Positions 20,094 through 28,509 of a DNA stretch of 64,000 nt are shown in pieces (position 1 is the first letter of the stretch; each line of letters opens with the position of its first letter). The position numbers and the translations under genes are program-made. The DNA is taken from positions 143,397 through 207,396 of the forward strand of contig CBDCUO010000005.1 in assembly GCA_965222705.1 (NCBI GenBank), in the 5' to 3' direction. Origin of the DNA: JAFMDF01 sp965222705. GTDB taxonomy: Bacteria; Bacteroidota; Bacteroidia; Chitinophagales; Saprospiraceae. Below the pieces are notes generated by a model. It was not told the DNA's origin. It ran no database searches and saw nothing but the letters and a program-made list of their open reading frames with translations.

Positions 20094-20771
20094 TTAGGCC
20101 GTTTTATCTTTAATATCATCTGCTACTTCGTCTGCTAGATTTTCACTGGCATCTTTGGCTTTTTCGCCAATATTTTCTGCTATGTTTTTGGCTTTATGTG
20201 CAACATTCTCTGCCTTATCCATCAAATCTTTACTGGCATCTTTTACTTTTTCGCCTACATTGTCAGCCATTTTGGATGCTTTGTGCGCCAATTCGCTTTC
20301 TTTTACTTTTTCTACGGCATCTTCTGCCATATCTTTGGCTTTTTCAGCTACATCTCCTGCTTTTTCTATTAAATCTTTGCTGGCATCCTTTACTTTATGT
20401 CCTACGTCTTCCGCTACGTCTTTAGCTTTGTCTAAAATGTGGCTTTCTTTTACTTTTTCTACGGCATCTTCTGCCATATCTTTGGCTTTTTCAGCTACAT
20501 CTCCTGCTTTTTCCATTAAATCTTTGCTGGCATCCTTTACTTTATGTCCTACGTCTTCCGCTACGTCTTTAGCTTTGTCTAAAATGTGGCTTTCTTTTAC
20601 TTTTTCTACGGCATCTTCTGCCATATCTTTGGCTTTTTCAGCTACATCTCCTGCTTTTTCCATTAAGTCTTCACCCATTTCTTTACCCGCTTCTGCCACT
20701 TTATCAGCTGCCGATTTGGCAACAGAAGTTGCACCAAATAATATTCGTTTTAAATCGCCAATTAATCCCAT
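20094..20771 (-). CDS. LEA-like protein with 49-residue tandem repeats
   Basis: A 225-residue paralogue of the neighbouring gene with the same N-terminal module (MGLIGDLKRILFGATSVAKS). The body is three tandem 49-residue repeats, two almost identical, plus a degenerate fourth. Each starts DLMEKAGDVAEKAKDMAEDA and ends VGHKVKDASK. At DNA level the unit is exactly 147 bp: the same TTTTACTTTT landmark recurs at 20301, 20448 and 20595. Each unit splits into four 11-mers plus five residues, the group 3 LEA periodicity. Near-identical DNA implies recent expansion and copy-number instability. Predicted role: cytosolic or membrane-associated desiccation, osmotic or freezing protectant (inferred). Confidence 0.78.
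   Translation of the reverse strand: MGLIGDLKRILFGATSVAKSAADKVAEAGKEMGEDLMEKAGDVAEKAKDMAEDAVEKVKESHILDKAKDVAEDVGHKVKDASKDLMEKAGDVAEKAKDMAEDAVEKVKESHILDKAKDVAEDVGHKVKDASKDLIEKAGDVAEKAKDMAEDAVEKVKESELAHKASKMADNVGEKVKDASKDLMDKAENVAHKAKNIAENIGEKAKDASENLADEVADDIKDKTA
20230..20690 (-). repeat. 147-bp direct tandem repeats inside the LEA-like gene
   Basis: Three in-phase copies of a 147-bp unit (49 codons); the first two in reading direction are nearly identical and the third has diverged in its last third. Boundaries are approximate; the period is measured from repeated landmarks at 20301, 20448 and 20595. Confidence 0.85.
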
Positions 20772-20806
20772 GATAATGTTTTTTAGTTAGGAAATAGGGT
20801 CTTGGA

Positions 20807-20814
20807 CAAAATTA
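20807..20814 (-). promoter_or_regulatory. Possible -7 box (TAATTTTG) of the LEA-like operon
   Basis: On the minus strand TAATTTTG fits the Bacteroidota TAnnTTTG consensus, 36 nt before the ATG of the repeat gene. The longer TTTTGTCCA context also occurs ~30 nt before glmM. Confidence 0.35.
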
Positions 20815-20942
20815 TTGTCAACTACCCGCTATGAACATATCCTCGAGAGGTTAGGAATAGGGCATGAAGATACTAAGATAAATGGTTATAAATAAAAGAT
20901 TTTCGACAAATCCACTATTTTAGTAATATAATTTATTGAAAA

Positions 20943-21839
20943 TCAACAGACAGGATGCTCACAGTCTTCTGTTTCGGCTTCGAACTCAATGGTTACATGA
21001 TTAATATTTAGAGGTTTTAGGGTCTGTCGAATAGCGGATTTTATGGGCTTTAATTCTGCTACGGTCAATTGTGCTCCTGTTTTTATGTGTAAGGTCAAAA
21101 CGCTATAGATTCCGTCGAGGCTCCAAATATGTGGGTGATGCAGGTCTTTGACACCGGCTATTTTTTCTATAGCTGTTTTTATAGCGTCTAGCTCCAATCC
21201 TTCGGGAGTCGCTTGTAACATGATTTTGGAGGCGGCCTTTAGGCTCTTGAACACATTGAACAAGACATATAAGGTAATGCCGATAGAAAGAATGGGGTCA
21301 ATGATCGGCAAATCATAAAAATACATAATAATACTTCCAATCAAAACGGCTGCCCAACCCAACACGTCTTCCAGCAAATGCAAAGTAATCACTCGTTCAT
21401 TTAAACTATTTCCGCTTTTCATTTTTAAAACGGCTGCCCCATTGACCAAAATGCCTAAAATAGCTAACCCTATCATGCCACTGATCTCTGGTTGTTCAGG
21501 GTGCCAGAGGCGAGGAATAGCTTCATATAATATTAAAACGGATCCAAATACCAGTACAATGCCATTGATAAATGCGCCCAGTGTATTAAAGCGTTTGTAA
21601 CCAAAAGTATAATGACGATCGCTTCCCTTTTTGGATAGCTTTTGAAAATACCAAGCAATTCCCAAGGAAAGACTATCTCCCAAATCATGTAGCGCATCTG
21701 ACAGAATGGCGATACTATTGGTCAATAAACCGCCAATAATTTCTATTAGTGTAAAGCTTAAATTTAAAAAGAAGGCAGTCGCAATATTGCTTTCCCCATG
21801 ATGATGATGGTGGTCGTGACCGTGATGATGATGTCCCAT
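20943..21839 (-). CDS. Cation diffusion facilitator (CzcD/ZitB-like) metal exporter
   Basis: A 298-residue inner-membrane Zn2+/Co2+-type exporter (metal/H+ antiport). ATG 21839 is the best start because it gives the typical N-terminal His cluster (MGHHHHGHDHHHHH); an upstream frame adds 17 unlikely residues. Six membrane segments are visible. Transport-site residues are SDALHDLGDS in TM2 and HLLEDVLGW in TM5, matching the HxxxD pairs of Zn-preferring CDF proteins. The cytoplasmic C-terminal domain (ASKIMLQATPEGLE, then HHPHIWSLDG) carries the dimer metal site, and it ends CEHPVC with a possible extra Cys site. It is divergent from mscS. Zn2+ is the most likely substrate, by His motif. Confidence 0.92.
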   Translation of the reverse strand: MGHHHHGHDHHHHHGESNIATAFFLNLSFTLIEIIGGLLTNSIAILSDALHDLGDSLSLGIAWYFQKLSKKGSDRHYTFGYKRFNTLGAFINGIVLVFGSVLILYEAIPRLWHPEQPEISGMIGLAILGILVNGAAVLKMKSGNSLNERVITLHLLEDVLGWAAVLIGSIIMYFYDLPIIDPILSIGITLYVLFNVFKSLKAASKIMLQATPEGLELDAIKTAIEKIAGVKDLHHPHIWSLDGIYSVLTLHIKTGAQLTVAELKPIKSAIRQTLKPLNINHVTIEFEAETEDCEHPVC

Positions 21840-21952
21840 TATCGTTTTTGGAACAAAGGTAATCAATAGGGGAATGCAACTCAATTGCAAGAATTAGATA
21901 GTACTATACTCAATAAAAAACTTAATTTTGAGCATTAATTTTAACTTATCTG

Positions 21953-22813
21953 ATGAAAGAGCAAATTCTAAACAATCTGGTTCATGTAAGTATTTTCATC
22001 GGCATTGTACTGATTACTTTCCTCTTAGCTTTTTTAGTCAATCGTTTTTTTACTAGGCTGATACGTCGCTCTACGCAAATTATACAAAATGACCCTACCA
22101 ATTACCAGTTTTTAAAACATACTTTGGTAGCATTGGTCTATGTTGTTGGTTTTAGCCTGGCGATTTATATGATGCCCAATCTTCGGGCAATAGCAAGTTC
22201 CTTATTAGCTGGAGCGGGTATCCTGGCAGTTGCTGTGGGCTTTGCTTCTCAGCATGCTTTAAGCAATATCATTAGCGGATTTTTTATTGTCATTTTCAAA
22301 CCTTTTCGAGTTAATGACCATCTGATTATCAGAAACTCTTTGATTGGAGTCGTTGAAGATATTACCCTTCGGCATACGGTCATCCGCAATTTTGAAAACC
22401 AACGCATTATTATTCCCAATGCCATTATCAGCGATGAGATTATTATTAATTCAGATTTTACAGATGGTAAAATTTGTAAGCGGATTGATATCAGAGTTAG
22501 TTATGGAAGCAATTTGGACCAGGCAAAAAAAATTATACAGGAAGAGGCAGAACAACATCGGTTAAATATTGACTTACGAACACCCAAGGAAATAAAAGCG
22601 GGAGTACCAAAGGTACTTGTACGAGTACTAAATCTAGGGGAATATTCCGTCAATTTGCGAGCTTGGGCCTGGGCGAAGAACTCTTCTGATGGCTTTGAGA
22701 TGAGTTGTGATTTATATGAAAGTATTAAAAAACGATTTGACAAAGAAGGCATTGAGATCCCTTTTCCCCGTCAAGTGGTCATTCAAAGAAATAAGGATGA
22801 AACAATTGCTTAG
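21953..22813 (+). CDS. MscS-family small-conductance mechanosensitive channel
   Basis: An inner-membrane channel of 286 residues that releases solutes on hypo-osmotic shock. Three hydrophobic segments are visible (about residues 10-30, 58-75 and 82-110). The pore-lining TM3 contains Gly/Ala-rich ASSLLAGAGILAVAVGFASQ, followed by the beta-domain signature GFFIVIFKPFRVNDHLII. The C-terminal alpha/beta domain extends to FPRQVVIQ. Length matches E. coli MscS (286). The following lipoprotein gene starts inside its 3' end (17-bp overlap), so they are co-transcribed. Starting just opposite the CDF exporter, it may share promoter space, but no motif was confirmed. Confidence 0.93.
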   Translation: MKEQILNNLVHVSIFIGIVLITFLLAFLVNRFFTRLIRRSTQIIQNDPTNYQFLKHTLVALVYVVGFSLAIYMMPNLRAIASSLLAGAGILAVAVGFASQHALSNIISGFFIVIFKPFRVNDHLIIRNSLIGVVEDITLRHTVIRNFENQRIIIPNAIISDEIIINSDFTDGKICKRIDIRVSYGSNLDQAKKIIQEEAEQHRLNIDLRTPKEIKAGVPKVLVRVLNLGEYSVNLRAWAWAKNSSDGFEMSCDLYESIKKRFDKEGIEIPFPRQVVIQRNKDETIA

Positions 22814-23996
22814 TATTTTACCCTCGATTATTTTTTTGGCTATTTCTTGTAGTATAAACCCTGAAAATGCTACAGGGGACAAGCATTATTCAGAAAAAGA
22901 GCTATTCAATACTAAAGCCTATTACCCACTTTTCGTGGGCACTTATACCCGTAAAGAGGGGCATGTGGACGGCAAAGCAACTGGCATTTACTGGATGCAA
23001 ATGGATACGACTACCGGCAAATTAAAAAGGGTTGCCTCCTTTGAAGGAACGATCAATCCGTCCTATTTAACGTTGCATCCAAACGGTAAATTTTTGTACG
23101 TAGTCAATGAACATGGTGGGGCTGGAGAATTTGACCAAGGAACGGTAAGCACCTTTAGCATTGATCGAGCAAATAAAAAGCTAAATTTATTGAATATTGT
23201 TTCAGCAGGAGGAGTCGCTCCTTGCTACATTAGCCTCGATAATAAAAATCAGGTAGCATTGGTAGCAAATTATGTAACAGGGAATGTATCTGTTTTGCCA
23301 ATAAAAGTGGAGGGAAGTCTTGCGGGAGCTTCTTCGATCATACAACACGAAGGGAAAGGGAATCATCCAAGGCAAGAAGCACCCCATGCTCACATGATTG
23401 TTCAAGGGCCGGATGCAACCATTTTGGCAGTTGATTTGGGAGCGGATAAAATTTTTAGCTATCAATTGAAAAACGGAGCTTTGGAAAAACTAGCAGAAAC
23501 AACTACTGAACCGGAAGCAGGGCCACGGCATTTAGCTTTTCATCCAAATGAAAAATGGATCTATGTGCTTGGAGAATTAAATGGGAAAGTGGAGGCTTTT
23601 AATTTCTTTAAAGCCGACCAACCTTTGAAGAGGTTCCAAACAATTTCAACTACTGAAAGCAGAACAAATGCGGCGGCGGCTTGTGCAGATATTCACGTTC
23701 ACCCCGACGGCCGATTCCTCTATGCTTCTAATCGGGGTGATTTTAATAGCATTGCCATGTATGCTATTCATCCAAAAAATGGGCGATTGCAATTTTTGGG
23801 TACGCAATCCACTAAAGGAACTACCCCTCGGAATTTTGTTATTGATCCAACTGGCAAATTTTTATTGGTTGCCAATCAGGATAGCGATAATATTGTCACT
23901 TTTAAAATCAACCAGACGACTGGTTTATTAGAAGATACGGGTTTGGAGTTGGAAGTATTTACACCGGTTTGTTTGAAATTTTTAAAAGGGGAATAG
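22797..23996 (+). CDS. Lactonase-family seven-bladed propeller lipoprotein (6-phosphogluconolactonase-like)
   Basis: About 399 residues from ATG 22797, which gives a short lipoprotein signal ending AISC; an upstream in-frame start would place 30 non-signal residues first. The body is a seven-bladed beta-propeller of the lactonase family (PF10282): PLFVGTYTR, LTLHPNGKFLYVVNEH, YISLDNKNQVALVANYVTGN, PRHLAFHPNEKWIYVLGELN, DIHVHPDGRFLYASNRG and FVIDPTGKFLLVANQDS mark successive blades. E. coli Pgl-like members hydrolyse 6-phosphogluconolactone in the cytosol; this one is exported and lipidated, so the true substrate is probably another lactone or the protein is a binding propeller. It overlaps mscS by 17 bp and is convergent with the aldo-keto reductase. 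Confidence 0.88.
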   Translation: MKQLLSILPSIIFLAISCSINPENATGDKHYSEKELFNTKAYYPLFVGTYTRKEGHVDGKATGIYWMQMDTTTGKLKRVASFEGTINPSYLTLHPNGKFLYVVNEHGGAGEFDQGTVSTFSIDRANKKLNLLNIVSAGGVAPCYISLDNKNQVALVANYVTGNVSVLPIKVEGSLAGASSIIQHEGKGNHPRQEAPHAHMIVQGPDATILAVDLGADKIFSYQLKNGALEKLAETTTEPEAGPRHLAFHPNEKWIYVLGELNGKVEAFNFFKADQPLKRFQTISTTESRTNAAAACADIHVHPDGRFLYASNRGDFNSIAMYAIHPKNGRLQFLGTQSTKGTTPRNFVIDPTGKFLLVANQDSDNIVTFKINQTTGLLEDTGLELEVFTPVCLKFLKGE

Positions 23997-24037
23997 CTTT
24001 GCGCCTAACTGATATTACCCCAATAGTCTGCCAATTA

Positions 24038-25060
24038 CTAGTTTCCTGCTAATACTTTTTCGATCGCTTTCAATTCTTTTTTGTCAAATTGTAGGTTTTT
24101 TACTGCATTAATATTGTCTTGCACTTGCTTTGGGCTGCTTACTCCCACCAAAACAGAAGTTATTCTAGGGTCTTTTAGTATCCAGGCGATGGCCATTTGT
24201 GCCAGGCTTTGCCCTCTTGAATGGGCGATATCGTTTAGTTTTTTAACCTTTTCTATCACTTCATAGGTGATTTGATCTTTTTTCAGGTATCTGCCGTCTT
24301 TGATCGCTCTGGATTTTTTAGGAAACCCCTTTAAATATTTATCAGTCAATACTCCCTGTTCCAGCGGAGAAAAGGCTATGGCTCCGGTTCCTTGTTTTTC
24401 CAATTCATTGAGCAAGCCGTTTTCTACCCAGCGATCAAATAAATTATAGCGGGGCTGATGAATTAAAAGAGGCGTGCCGAGTGCCTTTAAAACCTTAGCA
24501 GCTTTAGCGGTTAATGCAGCTGGATACTGAGAAATACCCACGTACAAAGCCTTTCCTTGCTGTACGATGTGGTGCAATGCCCCCATAGTTTCTTCTAGCG
24601 GCGTATCGGGATCGGGGCGATGGTGATAAAAAATATCTACGTAGTCCAAACCCATACGCTTTAAGCTTTGATCGAGACTTGCAATCAGATATTTGCGGGA
24701 GCCTAGGTTTCCGTAGGGCCCTGGCCACATATCCCAGCCCGCTTTGCTGGAAATCAATAATTCATCCCGATAAGGCCGAAAATCTTTTTGGAAAATGCGT
24801 CCAAATGTTTCCTCCGCTGCACCATAAGGCGGTCCATAGTTATTAGCTAAATCAAAATGAGTGATACCGTTATCAAAAGCTGTCCGCAAAATGTTTCGGG
24901 CATTTTTGAAGTCGTCTGAGTGTCCGAAGTTATGCCATAAGCCCACGGAAATGAGCGGTAGCAATAAGCCACTTTCACCACATCTGCGGTAAGACATCTG
25001 GTCGTAGCGAGTAGATTTGGCTTCGTAATAGGGAAGGGAAACCGTATCGTTTATTTTCAT
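24038..25060 (-). CDS. Aldo-keto reductase, YghZ/L-glyceraldehyde-3-phosphate reductase type
   Basis: A 340-residue cytosolic NADPH-dependent oxidoreductase of the AKR superfamily (TIM barrel). Catalytic tetrad residues are visible: Asp and Tyr in HFDLANNYGPPYG, Lys in LISSKAGWDMWPG and His in DIFYHHRPD. The family-typical long GPYGNLGSRKYL loop and NADP-binding SPLEQGVLTDKYL / GVSSPKQVQDN are present. These points match the YghZ branch, which reduces L-glyceraldehyde-3-phosphate, methylglyoxal and other aldehydes. It starts with ATG 25060; no operon partner. Role: aldehyde detoxification (inferred from family). Confidence 0.92.
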   Translation of the reverse strand: MKINDTVSLPYYEAKSTRYDQMSYRRCGESGLLLPLISVGLWHNFGHSDDFKNARNILRTAFDNGITHFDLANNYGPPYGAAEETFGRIFQKDFRPYRDELLISSKAGWDMWPGPYGNLGSRKYLIASLDQSLKRMGLDYVDIFYHHRPDPDTPLEETMGALHHIVQQGKALYVGISQYPAALTAKAAKVLKALGTPLLIHQPRYNLFDRWVENGLLNELEKQGTGAIAFSPLEQGVLTDKYLKGFPKKSRAIKDGRYLKKDQITYEVIEKVKKLNDIAHSRGQSLAQMAIAWILKDPRITSVLVGVSSPKQVQDNINAVKNLQFDKKELKAIEKVLAGN

Positions 25061-25265
25061 ACTTTAGTTTTAGTATTGTTTTAACCGGTGTGTTTAATTA
25101 TTACAATGTGTAGAAAGCTAGTTCAATTTCAAATATTTAAATAATTGATAGAAATATATTTTATGTATTAGAAATTTTTAGTTTTTGTAAATATTTTGTA
25201 TATTTATTTATCCCACTAATGAATATTAGTACAAATACGGTCCCCCGAAATCCTAAAATTGCCAC

Positions 25266-25299
25266 AACCCTTTGATAGTCAAATTACTATCAAAGGGTT
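25266..25299 (-). terminator. Terminator of the amidohydrolase gene
   Basis: AACCCTTTGATAGT (25266-25279) and ACTATCAAAGGGTT (25286-25299) form a perfect 14-bp stem with a 6-nt loop, 33 nt beyond the minus-strand stop. Confidence 0.65.
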
Positions 25300-25331
25300 T
25301 GTGACTTTTACTAGTTATTCTCGATGTACTG

Positions 25332-27020
25332 CTACTCTTTCCAGCCTGGACCTCTGACCACCCTGCCACCGAACTTTCCGGTAGCTTCTCCGTCTTTTAG
25401 CACTTGCACTCCATTGACAAAAACATGCGCTACCCCTGTTGCGTACTGGTGCGGATTTTCAAAGGTAGCATGGTCCTGGATAGTTTCTGGGTCAAAAATG
25501 ACGACATCTGCAAAATAGCTAGGCTTTAGCAAACCCCGATTTTTTATTTTCAAATGACTGGCAGGCAAAGCGGTCAGTTTATGAATAGCCTCTTCCAAAG
25601 AAATGACCTGCTCATCTCGGACATATTTGCCCAACAAACGGGCAAAGTTTTCATAGGCGCGAGGATGAGTATTAGATTTTAGAAAAACGCCTTCAGTGGC
25701 AGGGGCTCCTGCATCTGATCCAAAGCTCATATAGGGTAGTTTCAATTGTTTTTTGACATTTTCTTCAGACATTAGAAAGTAAACAGTACCGACCCTACTG
25801 CCGTCCTGAATGACCAAATCTATAGCTGTTTCTTCCGGATCGGTTCCTCTGATAGTTGCTACTTCTGCTAGTGTTTTCCCAGTAAATTTCTTTAAACTAT
25901 CATTTTTAAAGCCAACCAATAATAATTTTTCTGCCGAGCCAGCAGCAGCGTACAAATTTTCCCAATCTTGCGCATCTTCCTTCATTTCTACTTTGACTTT
26001 TGCTCTTATGCTGGGGTCTTTTAATCGCGCTGCCCAAGCATCGTACCCACCTTCTTGTACCCAAGGGGGCATGGAAGCATCCAGTCCAGTTGCACCGGCT
26101 ACATAATTGTACATATCGGTCGTGATGTCCATGCCATCGGCTCTAGCGGCATTGATCTTTTCAATGACCTGATCCATTTTTGACCAATTGTTTTTTCCAC
26201 CTGCTTTTAGATGGTAAATTTCCGCGGCAATGTTGGCTTCTTTGGCAATTTTGAGGACTTCATCTACTGCCTCTAGGAGCTTATTTCCTTCGCTCCTCAT
26301 ATGGGTAATGTATCGTCCCCCATACTCCGAAGCCACCTTGCAAAGTGCGATCAGTTCTTCTGTTTTTGCATAAAAAGCAGGAGCATAAATAAGCGAAGAA
26401 CCAATGCCCATTGCTCCTTCTTCCATTGCCTGTCGCACTAGCTCCTGCATCCTTTTAAGCTCTTCCTCCGTTGGCGGTCGGTCCTCATAGCCAATTTCGT
26501 GGATGCGAGCGGTCGTTGCCCCCATAAAGGAAGCAACATTGGGGGCAACGCCCTTTTTTTCCAAAAATTCAAGGTATTCTCCAAGTGTAGTCCATTCAAT
26601 ATCAAATTTTATATCGCCCTGGCTTTTTTTTGATTCCTCTTTCATTTTGTCATTCCAGGGCCCCATGGACCAACCTTCACCCATGACCTCTAGGGTAACG
26701 CCTTGTTTGATATCGCTCATTCCTCGACCGTCTTCTATCAGGCTAACGGTTGCCCAACTTAGCATGTTGATAAATCCCGGGCTAACGGCCATTCCATTTG
26801 CGTCAATTTCTTCTTTGCCTTTGACATTTTCCAGTGGGCCGATGTCCGCAATTTGATCGCCATCAATGGCCACGGATCCCATTATTGGTTTTGAGCCGGA
26901 GCCGTCATAAATCTTAGCATTTTTTATTAGCAGGTCATATTCCGTTGGTGATTGAGAGCAGGCGGCGATAAGTAAAAATAATATTATACTCCAAACGGAA
27001 TGCCGCAAAACGAGCAAACA
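25332..27020 (-). CDS. D-aminoacylase-like amidohydrolase lipoprotein lacking the HxH metal motif
   Basis: An exported member of the N-acyl-D-amino-acid deacylase group (amidohydrolase superfamily). The frame is open up to 27215, but the conserved part begins with a lipoprotein signal (SVWSIILFLLIAACSQ). The start is probably a TTG near 27010-27020; the extra 60 codons upstream run through a palindromic repeat and look non-coding. Family landmarks: DLLIKNAKIYDGSGSKP, VSPGFINML, YITHMRSEG, YHLKAGGKNNW, TDMYNY, SFGSDAGAP, ATGKFGGRVVRGP. Notably, PGFINMLSWAT stands where D-aminoacylases have PGFIDxHxH, so the two first metal-binding His are absent. Other sites (HMRSE, H in YHLK, D in GSDAG) remain, suggesting a one-metal variant. 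Substrate is unknown. Confidence 0.82.
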   Translation of the reverse strand, partial: CLLVLRHSVWSIILFLLIAACSQSPTEYDLLIKNAKIYDGSGSKPIMGSVAIDGDQIADIGPLENVKGKEEIDANGMAVSPGFINMLSWATVSLIEDGRGMSDIKQGVTLEVMGEGWSMGPWNDKMKEESKKSQGDIKFDIEWTTLGEYLEFLEKKGVAPNVASFMGATTARIHEIGYEDRPPTEEELKRMQELVRQAMEEGAMGIGSSLIYAPAFYAKTEELIALCKVASEYGGRYITHMRSEGNKLLEAVDEVLKIAKEANIAAEIYHLKAGGKNNWSKMDQVIEKINAARADGMDITTDMYNYVAGATGLDASMPPWVQEGGYDAWAARLKDPSIRAKVKVEMKEDAQDWENLYAAAGSAEKLLLVGFKNDSLKKFTGKTLAEVATIRGTDPEETAIDLVIQDGSRVGTVYFLMSEENVKKQLKLPYMSFGSDAGAPATEGVFLKSNTHPRAYENFARLLGKYVRDEQVISLEEAIHKLTALPASHLKIKNRGLLKPSYFADVVIFDPETIQDHATFENPHQYATGVAHVFVNGVQVLKDGEATGKFGGRVVRGPGWKE

Positions 27021-27028
27021 GAAGCAAT

Positions 27029-27112
27029 CCCGATATATCGGGGCTCGGAGAAATAAATGCTTGATGCAAGGCTTACACCCACCCCCACTTTTTCTCCGAG
27101 CCGCCTGTCTGA
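27029..27112. repeat. Inverted-repeat element in the 5' region of the amidohydrolase gene
   Basis: A perfect palindrome CCCGATATATCGGG (27029-27042) adjoins a larger stem whose arms are GCTCGGAGAAA (27042-27052) and TTTCTCCGAGC (27102-27112) with a ~49-nt C-rich loop. It sits just upstream of the lipoprotein signal and would form a structured leader, or an intergenic mobile hairpin. Confidence 0.55.
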
Positions 27113-27375
27113 ACTTTGATAATAACTTGCTGCTCTTTGCTAAAATCACTTTTTTATACAGAGTAAAGTATAAAAGAGACAATTGGTTTTTCATAATTGA
27201 TAAAAGATTTGTCAAAGAAGGTTGTAAATTTGAATAATAAGGGATGAGGTATAAACAAAACCCCCAAGGGCAGCTTTATTTACCCCTCGTTACTTGGTTA
27301 GGTGAAAATACATAAATCTATTTCTTTAATGGGAAAGAATGATTCTTTTTTAAAAAAAAGTAGAAAAATCAAGGC

Positions 27376-28429
27376 TTGTTTTATTTTGGAAAGGCTTGGT
27401 TTTCTTGGGCGGTTTATTTATTACTTTTTGTACTTGCTTGTAGGGAAAGTGGGAGGGAGGTTCGGCCTGCCTTTTACCATTGGCGAACTGCCTTGGACCT
27501 TTCCTCGATAGAAAAAGATTATCTCCAGAAATTATCCGTTCAGCAGCTCTATATAAAATTTTTTGATGTAGATTGGGATTTTAACCAAAAGGAACCGGTC
27601 GCTTTAGCCAGTCTCGAACCCAAGACTACCTTACCGGAAAACATTGCCATCGTTCCCACTATTTTTATAGCGAATCGAACCCTAGACCATTTGCCAGAAG
27701 CGGATTTACCTAGTTTGGCCCATAAAATCATCCAAAAGCTCTTTCGGCAAAAAAAGGCTTTTCCAAAAGCAAAAAATCCAGGAGTTTCAATTTGACTGCG
27801 ATTGGACACAAAGTACCCAAAGCAAGTATTTTGATTTATTAAAAATTATTCAAAAGGAAGTGCGAAAAGAGGGGATTGTCCTTTCTGCCACCATTCGTTT
27901 GCATCAAATTAAGTATTTCCAAAAAACGGGCGTACCACCCGTACAACGAGGAATGTTGATGTATTATAATATGGGTGAAGTCCAGAATGTAAACGCCATA
28001 AACTCTATTTTGGATAATCAAGTCGGGCGGCAGTATTTGGCAAATTTAAGAGATTATCCTCTGCCTTTAGATGTCGCTTTGCCCTTATTTCAGTGGGGAG
28101 TGCTATTCAGAAACAATCGAATGATCAAATTGATCAATCAATTAGAAGTAGGTGATTTATCAGATATACAACGCTTTGCTAAAAAGGGGGAAAATACCTG
28201 GAAAGTAGTAAAAAGTACCTATCTTAATGGTTATTATTTGTACAAAAATGATTTAATTCGCCTAGAAAAAGTACAGTTGGAGCAATTGGCAGAAGCCGCC
28301 CTGTTATTGCAATCGAAATTAAGGAGAGCCGATAGAAATGTTGTTTTTTATCATTTGGATTCGAAGGTGATTTTGCATTTTTCTGTGGGCAATTTGGAGC
28401 GGGTTATTGATGTTTTTAAGTTTGAGTAA
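27376..28429 (+). pseudogene. Hypothetical lipoprotein, possibly DUF3142-like TIM-barrel, one frameshift
   Basis: Repaired, this is a 350-residue lipoprotein: a TTG start at 27376 gives a signal with lipobox VLAC, then RESGREVRPAFYHWRTALDL. The frame breaks at the A7 run 27749-27755. Removing one A joins LFRQK to RLFQKQKIQEFQFDCDWTQS and gives a multiple of three. Strand-like blocks LYIKFFDVDWD, IQEFQFDCDW, GIVLSATIRLHQIKYF, RGMLMYYNMG and PLDVALPLFQWGVLF follow the order of a glycosidase-like beta/alpha barrel and remind me of DUF3142, which has similar paired-Asp strands. That link is weak. It stands alone between a divergent lipoprotein gene and the RND pump. Enzymatic activity is plausible but unproven. 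Confidence 0.6.
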
Positions 28430-28509
28430 TGGATAGATTTAAAAAGACTTGAATCATATATTCGCCAATTTTGAATTTCCCCATTTTTCAAAACCACTCG
28501 ATTTGATTA

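Noticed and set aside
20230..20690. Possible CRISPR-like array (regular repeats)
   Set aside because: The 147-bp units are coding, contiguous and without unique spacers.
20155..20790. Long plus-strand open frame of ~211 codons opposite the LEA-like gene
   Set aside because: It mirrors the repeats of the minus gene with Ser/Ala/Phe-rich composition and has no family resemblance; antisense shadow.
27302..27511. Alternative N-terminus in another frame for the hypothetical lipoprotein
   Set aside because: A TAG blocks joining it to the conserved frame; the TTG start gives a proper lipobox.
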